The position numbers and the translations under genes are program-made. Below, piece by piece: positions 1-9,387 of a stretch of 64,000 nucleotides of DNA (position 1 is the first letter of the stretch; each line of letters starts with the position of its first letter). The notes below the pieces were generated by a model. The model was not told the origin of the DNA, searched no databases, and saw only the letters and a program-made list of their open reading frames with translations. The DNA is from Bacillota bacterium (GTDB lineage Bacteria; Bacillota; DTU030; DUMP01): the NCBI GenBank assembly GCA_012799605.1, contig JAAZKX010000051.1, positions 1 through 64,000 on the forward strand. Reading direction: 5' to 3'.

Positions 1-440
1 ACCTTGTAGTGAAACACCCCGGCTGGCACCGTAATATCCACAACCGCTCCTACGCTTTTACCTAGGAGCGCTTTACCTACTGGCGAATGGTTAGAGATTC
101 TATTTTCTCTCGGATTCACTTCAGCCGATCCAACGATGGTAAAGCTAGATATTTGATTATTATCAGTGTTTTTCACCGTAACTGTAGAACCCAGCGTAAC
201 CTGGGCATCGTTGCTACTACGTTCAATGATTCGAGCCCGGGACAACAACTTTTCTAACTCAATTATCCGCCCTTCATTAAACCCCTGTTCACGTTTAGCA
301 TCATCATACTCTGAATTTTCGCCAAGGTCACCAAACTCGATGGCACTGCTTATACGTTCGGCAATTTCCCTGCGTTTAACTGTACGGCGCTGGTCCAGTT
401 CCTGCTCCAGTTTTTTTAGCCCAGATCGCGTTAACGGCAT
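1..440 (-). CDS. greA: Transcription elongation factor GreA (3' end cut by window edge)
   Basis: GreA rescues backtracked RNA polymerase by stimulating cleavage of the nascent transcript through the secondary channel. The reading frame starts at an ATG (438-440) behind AAAGGG and gives MPLTRSGLKKLEQELDQRR, the usual coiled-coil start. It continues through the acidic tip region (GDLGENSEYDDAKREQ) into the C-terminal FKBP-like domain (ISNHSPVGKALLG, ending VPAGVFHYK). About 146 codons are visible against a usual length near 158, so only about ten C-terminal residues lie outside the window. A consensus promoter lies about 140 bp upstream. Confidence 0.95.
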   Translation of the reverse strand, partial: MPLTRSGLKKLEQELDQRRTVKRREIAERISSAIEFGDLGENSEYDDAKREQGFNEGRIIELEKLLSRARIIERSSNDAQVTLGSTVTVKNTDNNQISSFTIVGSAEVNPRENRISNHSPVGKALLGKSVGAVVDITVPAGVFHYK

Positions 441-581
441 TTCCCTTTCGTTCACTCGTCCCCCCACCCTTTTGGCAATATTCCCGAAACGGTGTTTTCT
501 TCCACCTGGCGCATAAGAAAGACTACGAACCGCGCCTACAGTCCGTAGCTAGACCTAGTCCCCGAAACTCATTTGTAAATA

Positions 582-610
582 ATTATAAAATAATAGCACT
601 TAGGTGTCAA
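582..610 (-). promoter_or_regulatory. Sigma-A promoter for greA
   Basis: On the minus strand TTGACA (610-605) and TATAAT (587-582) are separated by exactly 17 bp, a perfect consensus. The -35 box overlaps the stop codon region of the gene ending at 607. The predicted start leaves a leader of roughly 135 nt before greA, containing partly self-complementary sequence around 515-550. This makes greA independently transcribed from the upstream cluster. Confidence 0.85.
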
Positions 611-1695
611 GAAAAACGGCGAGATGATCCGCTAAATTCGGCCTGCTTTCTAATAGCCTTTATTTCGTTTTCCCGAACCGCCCGATCAAAACTGCGTAGC
701 CCGGCTAGCTCAAATCCATGTTTGTTCCCCAACTGCATGATTTCATCGATCTGCTCCACGGAAAGGTTCCGCCCCAAAGTGAAGCTGTCTTGCCGACCTT
801 CCAGGGCCAAAATCATGGTCTCAGCCATACAAGCATACGATGTCCCGGGCGGAAAGCCGAAGTCGAAACCAAAGTCAACTGCCCCCGGAACCCGGACTAC
901 ACCGCCTTCGATAACCAAAACATCCGGGCGGGCCTTAGCCACTTCTTGTGACACATCGCGGGGCCTGGCAACATCACACACTACCGCCCCCGGTTTCAGA
1001 TCCTGGGGCTCGATAACCGGTGTCGCTGATCCAGTAACTGAAATTACTATATCCGCCTGAGTGAGGGCTGATTTAAGGTCAGCAGCTATACGCACCGCCA
1101 AGCCGCTTTCACGCAGGATCCGTCGGGCCAATCCTTCCAGGCGCCGGTCATTGCGGCTAGCCACGGTAAGATAGTTCACCTCCCGGGCCAAAATACGCGA
1201 GCAGGCTGAGCCAATAGCCCCATTGGCGCCAACGACTAAAACTTCTGCCTTTTTCAGATCGATACACATTTTTTTCGCTGCTAGCCGGATTCCAGCTAAA
1301 GCCATCCCTACTGTATAACTATTACCGGTGGTAACTGGAATATGCAGCTGTTTGGCTACTTCAGTACCCGCATCCCCCACTATGGCAGTAAATGCACCCA
1401 GCCCCAAAACTTGGGCACCCAGCTGTTCTGCTAGCCGGCCGGCCCGGACTATTTTTTTTATTACTATCTCCTCCGGCAATGACAACATTTGGTCAGCGGT
1501 CAAGGGCACATTTATAAACCAGCCCTCGGCCTCCGCTCGGGCCGAGCCGATGCCGGTAATGCGGGAAATCACACCCGGTGGCAGGGCACGCAAAGCAGCT
1601 TTCAGTGCGCTGTCGGGAAGCACCCGGGTCCAAGGGAACTGCCGATGAATATAACCAAGATCAAGGGGATGAAATATAAATGCGAATTTTTTCAT
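607..1695 (-). CDS. Acyl-ACP reductase-like (AAR family, COG5322) NAD(P)-dependent oxidoreductase
   Basis: This 362-residue protein resembles the long-chain acyl-ACP reductase of cyanobacteria, which reduces fatty acyl-ACP to aldehyde. Visible family blocks are LGLGAFTAIVGDAG near residue 97, TTGNSYTVGMA near 122, the Rossmann loop VVGANGAIGSACSRIL near 154, and the C-terminal segment SYACMAETMIL followed by GRNLSVEQIDEIMQLGNKHG. The Cys of SYACMAE (about residue 289) sits where the catalytic Cys294 of the Synechococcus enzyme is expected. The ATG at 1695 is chosen because AGGAGG lies 7 nt before it; an upstream GTG/ATG at 1722 lacks a site. It is the last gene of a three-gene cluster. Substrate is unproven; in Firmicutes such proteins are often labelled amino acid or shikimate dehydrogenase. 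Confidence 0.75.
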   Translation of the reverse strand: MKKFAFIFHPLDLGYIHRQFPWTRVLPDSALKAALRALPPGVISRITGIGSARAEAEGWFINVPLTADQMLSLPEEIVIKKIVRAGRLAEQLGAQVLGLGAFTAIVGDAGTEVAKQLHIPVTTGNSYTVGMALAGIRLAAKKMCIDLKKAEVLVVGANGAIGSACSRILAREVNYLTVASRNDRRLEGLARRILRESGLAVRIAADLKSALTQADIVISVTGSATPVIEPQDLKPGAVVCDVARPRDVSQEVAKARPDVLVIEGGVVRVPGAVDFGFDFGFPPGTSYACMAETMILALEGRQDSFTLGRNLSVEQIDEIMQLGNKHGFELAGLRSFDRAVRENEIKAIRKQAEFSGSSRRFS

Positions 1696-1721
1696 AGGGC
1701 GGCCTCCTGACTGATTTGACA

Positions 1722-2633
1722 TTATTGATTTAAGATCATAATGCGCGGTTTGAGATTCATTTTATCCAACAGGTCTTCATAATCTGCACTAGTAAGTTGG
1801 GCCCATGGTTTACCTGCTAAGGAAACTAAAACTGCTTCCATTACATTAGTACCGAAAGAGCGGCCATTAAATTCCGGTGTAGTGGTAACTAGCACTGCTG
1901 CCCCCCGTTTTTTTAGATCTTTTACATCGCTAGAAGTAACGGTATTGGTGATAATAATTTTAGCCGGTATCTCCGGCGGTAAATGGCGCTTGATAAAAAG
2001 AAAGTCGCCGGCTATGATATCATTTTCGAGGTAATAACGGGCAAAACGAGGATCGGCTTTTTGTACGTCTTGTTTCTTTCCAGTCGGATATAGCATGGTA
2101 AACGGCAATCGTACCACTATCGGCGCTATCAAAGCTGCCGCAAGCTTGAGTTTGGCCAAGGAACGCAAAGGGATTGGCAGCCCCAAAGCAAAAATAATGT
2201 CCCCACAAGTCAAATTGCAGCCGGCAGAGGTCAAGCCTTCAGCCATGCCCCAGCGATCCACCCCAGACACTAACAAAGCTCTTTTGCCTGCCAGCGGCAC
2301 CATAGCTGAATCGGATAGCTGACGGATTACCCTTCGCTCCAGTGTACTTTTTAACCCGCTGCCGTCCACTATGGGAGATTTTTGGGCTGCCTGAGCCAAC
2401 CGGCGTGCGTCACGGACAACATAGCGGCGCTTACCGGCCACTAAATACAAGTCTATGCCGCCCATGCCAAATGCATCCACCTTGCCATCCATTTTCTTAA
2501 TTAAAGTTTCAGCCTTATCCAGATCACCATCGGTCCCGATCCGCTCAATCAAAAACTTTTCGCCCAAAAACTCTGCTTCGACCGCATGGTCTCGCTGCGA
2601 GGAACCCAGGCTAACACTGACAACATGCCTCAT
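1722..2633 (-). CDS. Quinate 5-dehydrogenase-like conserved protein
   Basis: A 303-residue protein beginning MRHVVSVSLGSSQRDH, with conserved-looking blocks GTDGDLDKA, AFGMGGIDLYL, and VSGVDRWGMAEGL. I recognise it as a clostridial protein usually annotated quinate 5-dehydrogenase, but no biochemical support is visible and a Rossmann GxGxxG is not obvious. The start has GGAGGAG directly upstream. It lies 12 bp after the HTH gene and 26 bp before the AAR-like gene, so the three are probably one transcript. A role in the same pathway as the AAR-like enzyme is inference from context only. Confidence 0.6.
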   Translation of the reverse strand: MRHVVSVSLGSSQRDHAVEAEFLGEKFLIERIGTDGDLDKAETLIKKMDGKVDAFGMGGIDLYLVAGKRRYVVRDARRLAQAAQKSPIVDGSGLKSTLERRVIRQLSDSAMVPLAGKRALLVSGVDRWGMAEGLTSAGCNLTCGDIIFALGLPIPLRSLAKLKLAAALIAPIVVRLPFTMLYPTGKKQDVQKADPRFARYYLENDIIAGDFLFIKRHLPPEIPAKIIITNTVTSSDVKDLKKRGAAVLVTTTPEFNGRSFGTNVMEAVLVSLAGKPWAQLTSADYEDLLDKMNLKPRIMILNQ

Positions 2634-2645
2634 TTCCTTCTCCTC

Positions 2646-3203
2646 CTAATCAGTTTCGCGCTCGGTTGCCTCATCCGCTGCTTTGACCTTTCTGATTAAC
2701 CGGCGCAGTTTTTCAGGTTTTATCCGACAATCACCCTGAATGGGCGACCGCCCCAGCTCGACGCACACCACTTTTTTACCCAAAAGTGCTTCGACCACCC
2801 GCACCCGCATGTCCGATCCCAAAAAAATAACTGCATCATAAGTCCTCAATTCGGCTATGATCTGCATTACTTCATTAAGAAGTTCATTGCCGCTTTTCTC
2901 ATCAACAAAACGCCAGCGTTCCTCATCGGTAAGGATAAGCGTATATTCTATCCCCTCCTCCCGGGCCAGAGCCAAAAGCTGTTCTTTATCCCCTAAAGGA
3001 AATCCCACCAGCGCCAACCGCACTCCGCGGTGAACTTCGCCTAGTGACTCCAGCCGCGAAATAAAAGAACGCTCTGTACCCAATCGATGAGCTACTTCAA
3101 GCTGGGACAAGCCCGCTGCTCTTGACTCCAAGACATTGTCCACCACGTGATACAAGCGCTTACGGTCGATAACTTTATCACCAATACGGACAAACTGTTC
3201 CAT
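2646..3203 (-). CDS. Helix-turn-helix transcriptional regulator of the AAR-like cluster
   Basis: A 185-residue protein whose N-terminal third contains an HTH segment (GLSQLEVAHRLGTERSFISR, residues about 32-51), followed by an alpha/beta domain (VRLALVGFPLGDKEQ, then YDAVIFLGSDMRVRVVEALL) that could bind a ligand. The ATG at 3203 is preferred because GGAGGGG lies just upstream; a longer open frame to 3269 has no ribosome site. As first gene of the cluster it is probably its autoregulated regulator. I do not recognise a named family; the effector is unknown. Confidence 0.65.
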   Translation of the reverse strand: MEQFVRIGDKVIDRKRLYHVVDNVLESRAAGLSQLEVAHRLGTERSFISRLESLGEVHRGVRLALVGFPLGDKEQLLALAREEGIEYTLILTDEERWRFVDEKSGNELLNEVMQIIAELRTYDAVIFLGSDMRVRVVEALLGKKVVCVELGRSPIQGDCRIKPEKLRRLIRKVKAADEATERETD

Positions 3204-3358
3204 TTTTCCCCTCCTCCGCCCCTCATGTGCACGTCCATGTGCACATACCGATTTTACCAAGCCCTGCAAGAAAAAGCAAGGAAGGTCCTATCCGACCTAC
3301 CTTGCTGTTTTCTAGTTTCCGCAGGTAAAAGCTATTAAGTTTTTAATATAAGCTACAC

Positions 3359-5137
3359 CTAAGTCAGTTGAAAGCGGCCCACTATCTGTTCCAAACCCTG
3401 CGCCAATTCAGTAAGCATCTGGGCTGACGCTGTAATTTCTTCCATCGAAGCTGTTTGTTCTTCAGTGGCTGCAGCAATATTTTCAGTACCGGCATTGGTG
3501 TTTTCGGCGATGAGGCTGATTTTTTTTGTCCCGGTTACTACCTGATCAGCGTTAGCTGCCATCTCCTCCGAAGCCGCGCTTACCGCTTGTATTTGTTCCG
3601 CTACCTGTTCTACGGCAGCGAAGATAGATTCTAAAATTTCCCGGGCCGACTCTAGCAGCCGACTGCCTGAGGCCATTTCGGTCCGGCTGTCTGCCATGGT
3701 CTCGACGGCTCGTTTCGTATCCCGCTGGGTACGATCTACTAATTGGGCAATCTGCTCGGCTGCCGCTGATGCTTGTTCCGCCAACTTGCGCACCTCATCA
3801 GCTACCACGGCAAAACCTTTCCCTTCTTCGCCGGCACGGGCAGCTTCAATAGCAGCGTTTAAAGCCAGCAATTCAGTCTGATCGGCAATGCCTGTGATCG
3901 CCTCCACAATTTGCCCGATCTCCCCCGAGCGCTCTCCCAGCTTAGTAACCAGCTGCGCTAATTGTTCTAAAGAGCTGCTGATCACGTTATTTTGTTCGAT
4001 AACATTTTTTATCGCCTCGCTTCCTCGCTCTGCCGCCTGGGTCGTCTCCTGCGAAGATAGTGCTACTGACTGGGCGCTACCGGCGATTTGATCCATGGCT
4101 TGGGCCATTTGCTCCACAATTGCAGCCATACTAACTGTCTCTTCAACTTGCTCCCCCGCCCCTTTAGCCACTTCTTGGATACTCGCAGCTATCTGTTCAG
4201 TTGCCCGGGTGGTTTCCTCAGCCCCGGTAGTAAGCTGCTCAGCATGATCGATTATTTTACGGACGCTATCGCGCACAACGGTAATAATCTGGGCTAACTC
4301 CCCTACCATAGCCTGAAAACTCCGTCCCAGCTGCGCTACTTCATCCCGTCCGCCAATTTCCAGTCGGTAACTGAGATCACCGGCAGCAATCCGGTCGGCC
4401 GCCATAGCTAACCCTTGCAATGAGCGGACAGAACGCCGTGCCAGTACAGTGCCCACTACGATGCTAAACACAGCCCCAACAGCGATCACGATCAAGGTGA
4501 CCATAAGGGCATTATGAGCCGCGGTATTAGCATTTTGCCTCATTTCCACTATCCGCTGCTCATTAATACCCCGGACAACAGCAAAATTGCTGGTCATCCG
4601 GTTATGAATATCGACCATATCGACCAAAGCTATATGAATAGCCTCATTGGAGAAACCCTCATTATAAAGCTCAAACACTTCCATCTGACAGTTGCTGAAT
4701 TCAGCGTGAATATCTTGCACCCGGTTTAAGATCTCGTCTTCTTCCTGTTCTTGAGCAAACTCTTTCGCCTTGCTGAGCGCCTGCCTCACTTTGTTGCCAT
4801 CCACACCAGCCCTCATGGTGTATTCTGAATCTCCGGTCAAAAGATAAGCTCGTTGGGCAGCCAACTGGGCGGCAATTTGGGTATCTATGTCTTTGATAGC
4901 CATCGAATAAGGGTGTTCTTTGTCTACAATTGTCTGATATTCGGCCATAACATGCTGCAGGCTTACGTATGTATAGGCTCCGACACCTCCCATGATGGCT
5001 ACCAAAACCAAGTACCCGATTACAATCCTGGTAGCCAAGCTGGTGCCGTTGTGCTTTGCTGCCATCTCTATAGTTTCATTCTTGTCTTTTTGCCCTGGCC
5101 AACGCTTATACGGACGTGGACGGGCATGTTTTACCAT
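3359..5137 (-). CDS. Methyl-accepting chemotaxis protein
   Basis: A 592-residue chemoreceptor. A first membrane helix ([21 protein letters not shown], residues about 40-60) and a second near 215-235 bracket an all-helical sensor domain of the four-helix-bundle type. A HAMP linker ([19 protein letters not shown]) follows, then a long coiled coil with the kinase-interaction hairpin tip [20 protein letters not shown]. It ends in a typical methylation-helix region. The ATG at 5137 has AGGAG 8 nt upstream; a GTG at 5143 is too close to that site. It lies alone between cca and the AAR-like cluster. The ligand cannot be read from sequence. Confidence 0.93.
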   Translation of the reverse strand: MVKHARPRPYKRWPGQKDKNETIEMAAKHNGTSLATRIVIGYLVLVAIMGGVGAYTYVSLQHVMAEYQTIVDKEHPYSMAIKDIDTQIAAQLAAQRAYLLTGDSEYTMRAGVDGNKVRQALSKAKEFAQEQEEDEILNRVQDIHAEFSNCQMEVFELYNEGFSNEAIHIALVDMVDIHNRMTSNFAVVRGINEQRIVEMRQNANTAAHNALMVTLIVIAVGAVFSIVVGTVLARRSVRSLQGLAMAADRIAAGDLSYRLEIGGRDEVAQLGRSFQAMVGELAQIITVVRDSVRKIIDHAEQLTTGAEETTRATEQIAASIQEVAKGAGEQVEETVSMAAIVEQMAQAMDQIAGSAQSVALSSQETTQAAERGSEAIKNVIEQNNVISSSLEQLAQLVTKLGERSGEIGQIVEAITGIADQTELLALNAAIEAARAGEEGKGFAVVADEVRKLAEQASAAAEQIAQLVDRTQRDTKRAVETMADSRTEMASGSRLLESAREILESIFAAVEQVAEQIQAVSAASEEMAANADQVVTGTKKISLIAENTNAGTENIAAATEEQTASMEEITASAQMLTELAQGLEQIVGRFQLT

Positions 5138-5252
5138 TTTCACCGCTCCTTTCCGGGATTTGCAATCAGACTACATCAGACCCCAAGCCCGGTTTGCTCC
5201 AACACGGCGACAGCAAACTGCTATATGTACCATATTACCATTAAAAGGTGCT

Positions 5253-6596
5253 TTAATTTGTCGAACCGAGACGAAAGTAAGGGAGTTTTTGTTCAGCGAG
5301 CGCCAAAAGTTGGGACCGTGAGTTGAGGCGAGGATCATCCCACACCGCTTCCAGTAAGCTCTGCTTTAGGGCTCCGACCAATGGCCCCGGTTTAAGCCCA
5401 AGTTCCGCCATAAGTTCTGTCCCATCGAGGGCTAATTCAGCAGTAGTTAACGGCGGCCGCTCTTTAACAATCTGTCGGTAGGCAGCATCAAGCTCGGCTA
5501 TACCGGCCCGGCCGGGGTCAGCCCAAATAGCCATCCGGTCGGCTTTAATCAGCTCGATCATGAACCCAAAATTATCCCAACCCACTTTAGCAGCTAGCCG
5601 CCGTACCGGCGGCAGCCCTTCGGGGCCACGCCAAAACAACATATGGTGCCTTACCAACAACGTAACTGTGTTTACCAGTTTCCTGCTATAGCGAAGTCGG
5701 CCCAACACAGTAGGCACAAGTCTAGCTGACCGGGCCGCATGGCCGGGAAAACAACGCCCATGGGGGCCAATCTTGTATCCTTCCGCCTTACCGATATCGT
5801 GCAGTAAACCTGCCAACCGCACCGGCAGCTCAGGCGGGGTCAAGGAACAGGTTCTGATATTATGGCCTAGGACATCCTCCCGGTGGAGGCGGCCCTGCTT
5901 CACACCTTGACCGGTCAAAAGCTCGGGAATAATATAATTCATCAGACCGGTGTCCACCAGCAGCCATAGAGCCTGAAAAACACCACTGCCGGTCACCAGC
6001 CGGGACAACTCCTGCCCAATACGTTCGTTCGCTACTCGCTTGAGCCTTGCTTTCTCGGCTTCTATTGCTGCCAATGTATGAGGCTCGATTGAAAACTCAA
6101 GCTGGGCTACAAACCGGGCTGCCCGAAGCAGCCGTAAACCGTCTTCTTGAAACCGGGTTTTGGGATCTCCGACAGATCTGATCAATCCTTGTTCTAGATC
6201 TGCCTGGCCGCCCCACAGATCAACTATTTTGTCAGTGACCGGATCCCAGGCTAGGGCATTTATAGTAAAATCACGCCGCGCCAGATCCGCTTCCAAATCA
6301 GAAGCAAATTCAACCCGGTCTGGATGCCGGCCATCAGTATAGGAGCCCTCAGAGCGAAAAGTCGTAACTTCTACCGGATCGGGTACAAGTATGGTCACTG
6401 TACCAAAAGGGAGGCCGCTGGGGATCACCCAGTCAAACAGCCGGCTTACTTCTTCCGGCAGCGCGGCAGTGGCAATATCGAAATCTCGCGGTTTGGTTCC
6501 CATGAGCATATCTCGGACACATCCGCCGATTAAATAAGACCGGTAGCCTGCCTGTTGCAAAGTTATAATCGCCTCTATGACCGATTTTGGTATCAT
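5253..6596 (-). CDS. cca: CCA tRNA nucleotidyltransferase
   Basis: A 447-residue class II nucleotidyltransferase that adds or repairs the 3' CCA of tRNAs. It has the head motif LIGGCVRDMLMG, the metal-binding pair DFDIAT (DxD), and the RRDFTINALAWD motif. The neck follows (EDGLRLLRAARFVAQLEF), then an HD-type segment (LAGLLHDIGKAEGY, residues about 262-275) found in the longer bacterial forms. Start ATG is behind GAGGG. It is the last gene of the run dusB-HExxH protein-cca. The tRNA-Val gene in this window already encodes its CCA, so a repair role would suffice for that tRNA. Confidence 0.93.
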   Translation of the reverse strand: MIPKSVIEAIITLQQAGYRSYLIGGCVRDMLMGTKPRDFDIATAALPEEVSRLFDWVIPSGLPFGTVTILVPDPVEVTTFRSEGSYTDGRHPDRVEFASDLEADLARRDFTINALAWDPVTDKIVDLWGGQADLEQGLIRSVGDPKTRFQEDGLRLLRAARFVAQLEFSIEPHTLAAIEAEKARLKRVANERIGQELSRLVTGSGVFQALWLLVDTGLMNYIIPELLTGQGVKQGRLHREDVLGHNIRTCSLTPPELPVRLAGLLHDIGKAEGYKIGPHGRCFPGHAARSARLVPTVLGRLRYSRKLVNTVTLLVRHHMLFWRGPEGLPPVRRLAAKVGWDNFGFMIELIKADRMAIWADPGRAGIAELDAAYRQIVKERPPLTTAELALDGTELMAELGLKPGPLVGALKQSLLEAVWDDPRLNSRSQLLALAEQKLPYFRLGSTN

Positions 6597-6611
6597 TTAA
6601 ATCCCTCTTTT

Positions 6612-7574
6612 TCAGCTCCACGGATCTGATGGGAAAGCACTGAGCACACGACGCAAAATGCTGGGCTTAACTTCGCTGTCATCGTGACACATACCAATTT
6701 TAAGCCCTCGTAAAGTCAAGTATTCCGGCTCGGCCCCCAAATGCAGTGTTTGGGTCAGCCGCGATAAAGTACGGTTTCGCGCCCGCTCTAAAGCCAGGGG
6801 CAACGCCCGCCCTTCATTTAAGAGCTGGGACAACTCCTGCCCCAAATAAAAATGTGCCAAAGAAGTCATTGGATTCCCACAATAGCCGCTTCGGGTTTGG
6901 CCCAAAATTTCCGGCAGCTTGAAATTTAGACCCCACGAAATTGATTCCTTAAGCTCTGTTACTTCAGCGCGCATGGACCAGATTAGATTCTTGACCGTGC
7001 ACAGACCATATTCACGCAGCGCCCGGATAATCGAGTGCTCTAATGTATGGGCTGTTTCATGAGCTACAATCCCGCCTACTTGGCCTTGAATTTCTACTGC
7101 CACACCCTGATGATCCTGACCGTAAATAACAACCGTAATATCTTTCTCGGATCGTGGTTCCGTATACCCGCCTTGCACCTGCCAGCCGGCACCGGAGATA
7201 ACCGGTTGACCACGGCTACGTAGTGATTCCAAATTCAATACCTCCGCGGTCTCCGCCACAATAAAACCATCTTCGACCACAAGGCGCCCTGCTCCGGCAT
7301 GGGTTTGGCCGCTCAGCCGCGCCGCTAAGATTGTTTTCATCGTCCACGTAACAGGATTTAGGGCTTCGCCGCGGCCCAAATCTTTAATCCGGACCAACAT
7401 ACCGGCCGGATACAGCGCCCGCCGGCCCCAAGCTAGGGGCAACAACAAAGCTGTCGATCCAATGCCCAAACGGCTGAGGGTACGCTGCGAAAATTCATCC
7501 AAGAATATGCCTTCGACCGTACCGCCCGGCTGGGGAAAAATCCCATTCGCCACCGGTAAGACCAATGCTTTCAT
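6612..7574 (-). CDS. Unrecognised protein with an HExxH zinc-peptidase-like motif
   Basis: I do not recognise this 320-residue protein. Its most telling feature is HETAH (residues 172-176) in the context GGIVAHETAHTLEHSIIRAL, the gluzincin/zincin arrangement of two His ligands and a general-base Glu. A possible third ligand lies in the following helix (MRAEVTELKES, residues 201-211). The N-terminal half is beta-rich and the C-terminal part contains SGYCGNPMTSLAHFYLGQEL. There is no signal peptide or membrane helix, so a cytoplasmic location is expected. GGAGGAAGG precedes the ATG, and the gene sits 12 bp after dusB and 15 bp before cca in a tRNA-modification neighbourhood. Function unknown; a metallopeptidase is a hypothesis. 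Confidence 0.6.
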   Translation of the reverse strand: MKALVLPVANGIFPQPGGTVEGIFLDEFSQRTLSRLGIGSTALLLPLAWGRRALYPAGMLVRIKDLGRGEALNPVTWTMKTILAARLSGQTHAGAGRLVVEDGFIVAETAEVLNLESLRSRGQPVISGAGWQVQGGYTEPRSEKDITVVIYGQDHQGVAVEIQGQVGGIVAHETAHTLEHSIIRALREYGLCTVKNLIWSMRAEVTELKESISWGLNFKLPEILGQTRSGYCGNPMTSLAHFYLGQELSQLLNEGRALPLALERARNRTLSRLTQTLHLGAEPEYLTLRGLKIGMCHDDSEVKPSILRRVLSAFPSDPWS

Positions 7575-7586
7575 CGCACCTTCCTC

Positions 7587-8540
7587 CTAGCGGACTTTGA
7601 AGTAAGATTTGAGTATTTGTCTGACTCTTTCGGCTTCAGTGGCATGCATGATTTCCTCTCGCAAGCGCGCTGCCCCCGGTAACCCTTTCGTATACCAAGC
7701 CAGATGCTTACGCATCTGCACCACACCTTGCTGCTCCCCTTTACGGGCTACCGCCAACTCAAAATGTCTTAGCATCATGACCCAGCGCTCTTTCATTTCC
7801 GGTTCCGGCGGTGCTGCGCCGGTGGCCAAATATTTTACTGTTCGCCCTATCAGCCATGGGTTACCCAAGATTCCCCGGGCTAGCATCACCGCATCAGTAC
7901 CAGCAACCGCTAGCATTTTCCCAGCATCCTCAGGTGTAAATATATCCCCGCTGCCAATTACCGGCACCGGTACAGCTTCTTTAACCCGCCTTATTTCCTC
8001 CCAGTTAGCCCGGCCCCCATAAAACTGCGATCTGGTCCGGCCGTGAACAGTAATAGCAGCTGCCCCGGCTGCAGCCAGTTGCTCAGCTACTTCGACTGCA
8101 TTTTTGTGTTCTTCATCGAAACCCAAGCGAATTTTCGCCAACACCGGCAGCTCAACCGCCTCGACCATGGCTTGCACAATGGCCGCTGCCAACGAAGGGT
8201 TCTTCAGCAGCGCAGCCCCTTCCCCGTTATTCACAATTTTCGGCGCCGGACAACCCATATTAATATCTAAGGCGGCTGGTTTAAGCTCCCTTAGCTTTTG
8301 GGCCGCCCGGGCCATCAGATCCGGTTCTTTGCCGAATAGCTGAACTACCACCGGCCCTTTTTCGTCCGCCGAAACAGCCATCTGCCATGTACGGGGGTTA
8401 TTATAAAGCAAGGCCTGGGCACTGATCATTTCGGTCCAGACTAGTGCCGGGCCCTGTTCCCAGATTAACTTGCGAAACACATCATCGGTGATACCGGCCA
8501 TAGGGCCTACCACCACCTGGTTTGTTAATAATTTCAGCAT
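7587..8540 (-). CDS. dusB: tRNA-dihydrouridine synthase
   Basis: A 317-residue flavoenzyme that reduces specific uridines in the tRNA D-loop using NADPH. The TIM-barrel start VVGPMAGITDDVFRKL, the block DINMGCPAPKIVNNGEGAAL with the catalytic Cys, and VHGRTRSQFYGGRANW are typical of the DusB group. The flavin-phosphate region VIGSGDIFTPEDA and MLARGILGNPWLIG follow. AGGAGG lies 6 nt before the ATG. It follows coaX across a terminator (8558-8578) and begins the dusB-HExxH-cca group. dusB near coaX, ftsH and greA is a common clostridial order. Confidence 0.93.
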   Translation of the reverse strand: MLKLLTNQVVVGPMAGITDDVFRKLIWEQGPALVWTEMISAQALLYNNPRTWQMAVSADEKGPVVVQLFGKEPDLMARAAQKLRELKPAALDINMGCPAPKIVNNGEGAALLKNPSLAAAIVQAMVEAVELPVLAKIRLGFDEEHKNAVEVAEQLAAAGAAAITVHGRTRSQFYGGRANWEEIRRVKEAVPVPVIGSGDIFTPEDAGKMLAVAGTDAVMLARGILGNPWLIGRTVKYLATGAAPPEPEMKERWVMMLRHFELAVARKGEQQGVVQMRKHLAWYTKGLPGAARLREEIMHATEAERVRQILKSYFKVR

Positions 8541-8557
8541 TTTATCCTCCTAAGTGA

Positions 8558-8578
8558 GGAAAAGCCCCAGCGGGGCTT
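8558..8578 (-). terminator. Rho-independent terminator after coaX
   Basis: AAGCCCC/GGGGCTT forms a 7-bp stem with a 3-nt loop (8562-8578), followed on the minus strand by TTTT. It sits directly after the coaX stop at 8587 and before dusB. A T-rich stretch also follows on the plus strand, so it might work in both directions. Confidence 0.75.
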
Positions 8579-8586
8579 ATTGTTTT

Positions 8587-9372
8587 TCACTCATGGCCGG
8601 TTTGTTGTTGACGATTATAAATTAACTGCAGGCCGGTCAGGGTAAGATCTAAATTCACTTTATCGATAGTTTTGGATTGGGCTGCTACCAACGGGGCCAG
8701 CCCGCCAGTGGCCACTGCGAGGGCCTCGGCCCCAAGCTCGGCCCTTATTCGCTGTACCAGCGCATCAACTTGTCCGGCAAATCCATAGATAACACCCGCC
8801 TGCATACTGGCTACAGTATCTTTACCAATTGCGGTCCCCGGATCTACCAGATCGATGCGCGGTAGTTTGGCTGCTTTTCTAAACAGGGCCTCCGTCGCTG
8901 TCAAGATGCCGGGGGCAATCGCTCCGCCCAAATATTCCCCTTCGGCCGAAACAACATCAAAACTGGTAGCCGTGCCAAAATCCACCACAATTGACGGACC
9001 GCCGTAGAGGTAGTGAGCGGCGACTGCATTGGCCACCCGATCCGCCCCTACCTCCAGCGGGTTATCATACAATACTTTAATGCCGATATCCATTCCCGGC
9101 TTTAGCATCAACGGCGTGCATTTAAAATAGCGGCGCGCAAGTTTTTCCAAAATACATGTCAGCGGCGGCACCACCGATGCTATTACAACTCCGACAACAT
9201 CTTTAGGATCTAGTCCCGAGATAGTAAACAGTTCATACAAAAAAAGGCCGTATTCATCTTCAGTTTTTGACCGGTCAGTTCCTAGCCGCCAGCGGGTCAG
9301 TATTTTTGACCCCGACAAAACTCCGGCTATGATATGGGTATTTCCTACATCCAGAGCTAATAACAACCCCAT
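8587..9372 (-). CDS. coaX: Type III pantothenate kinase
   Basis: This 261-residue ASKHA-fold kinase phosphorylates pantothenate in the first step of coenzyme A synthesis; type III enzymes need a monovalent cation and are not inhibited by CoA. It shows the N-terminal phosphate loop LLALDVGNTHI, the substrate-binding block NPLEVGADRVANAVAAHYLYG, and VVDFGTATSFDVV followed by YLGGAIAPGI. The length is standard. ATG at 9372 has only a GGGGG-type site. It lies 15 bp after the thioesterase gene, suggesting the pair is co-transcribed from the ftsH side. Confidence 0.93.
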   Translation of the reverse strand: MGLLLALDVGNTHIIAGVLSGSKILTRWRLGTDRSKTEDEYGLFLYELFTISGLDPKDVVGVVIASVVPPLTCILEKLARRYFKCTPLMLKPGMDIGIKVLYDNPLEVGADRVANAVAAHYLYGGPSIVVDFGTATSFDVVSAEGEYLGGAIAPGILTATEALFRKAAKLPRIDLVDPGTAIGKDTVASMQAGVIYGFAGQVDALVQRIRAELGAEALAVATGGLAPLVAAQSKTIDKVNLDLTLTGLQLIYNRQQQTGHE

Positions 9373-9387
9373 AATGTTCGGTGCCCC

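Noticed and set aside
4853-5326. 157-codon plus-strand frame opposite the chemoreceptor start and cca end
   Set aside because: No ribosome site, overlaps two well-supported minus-strand genes and their gap, no recognisable domain.
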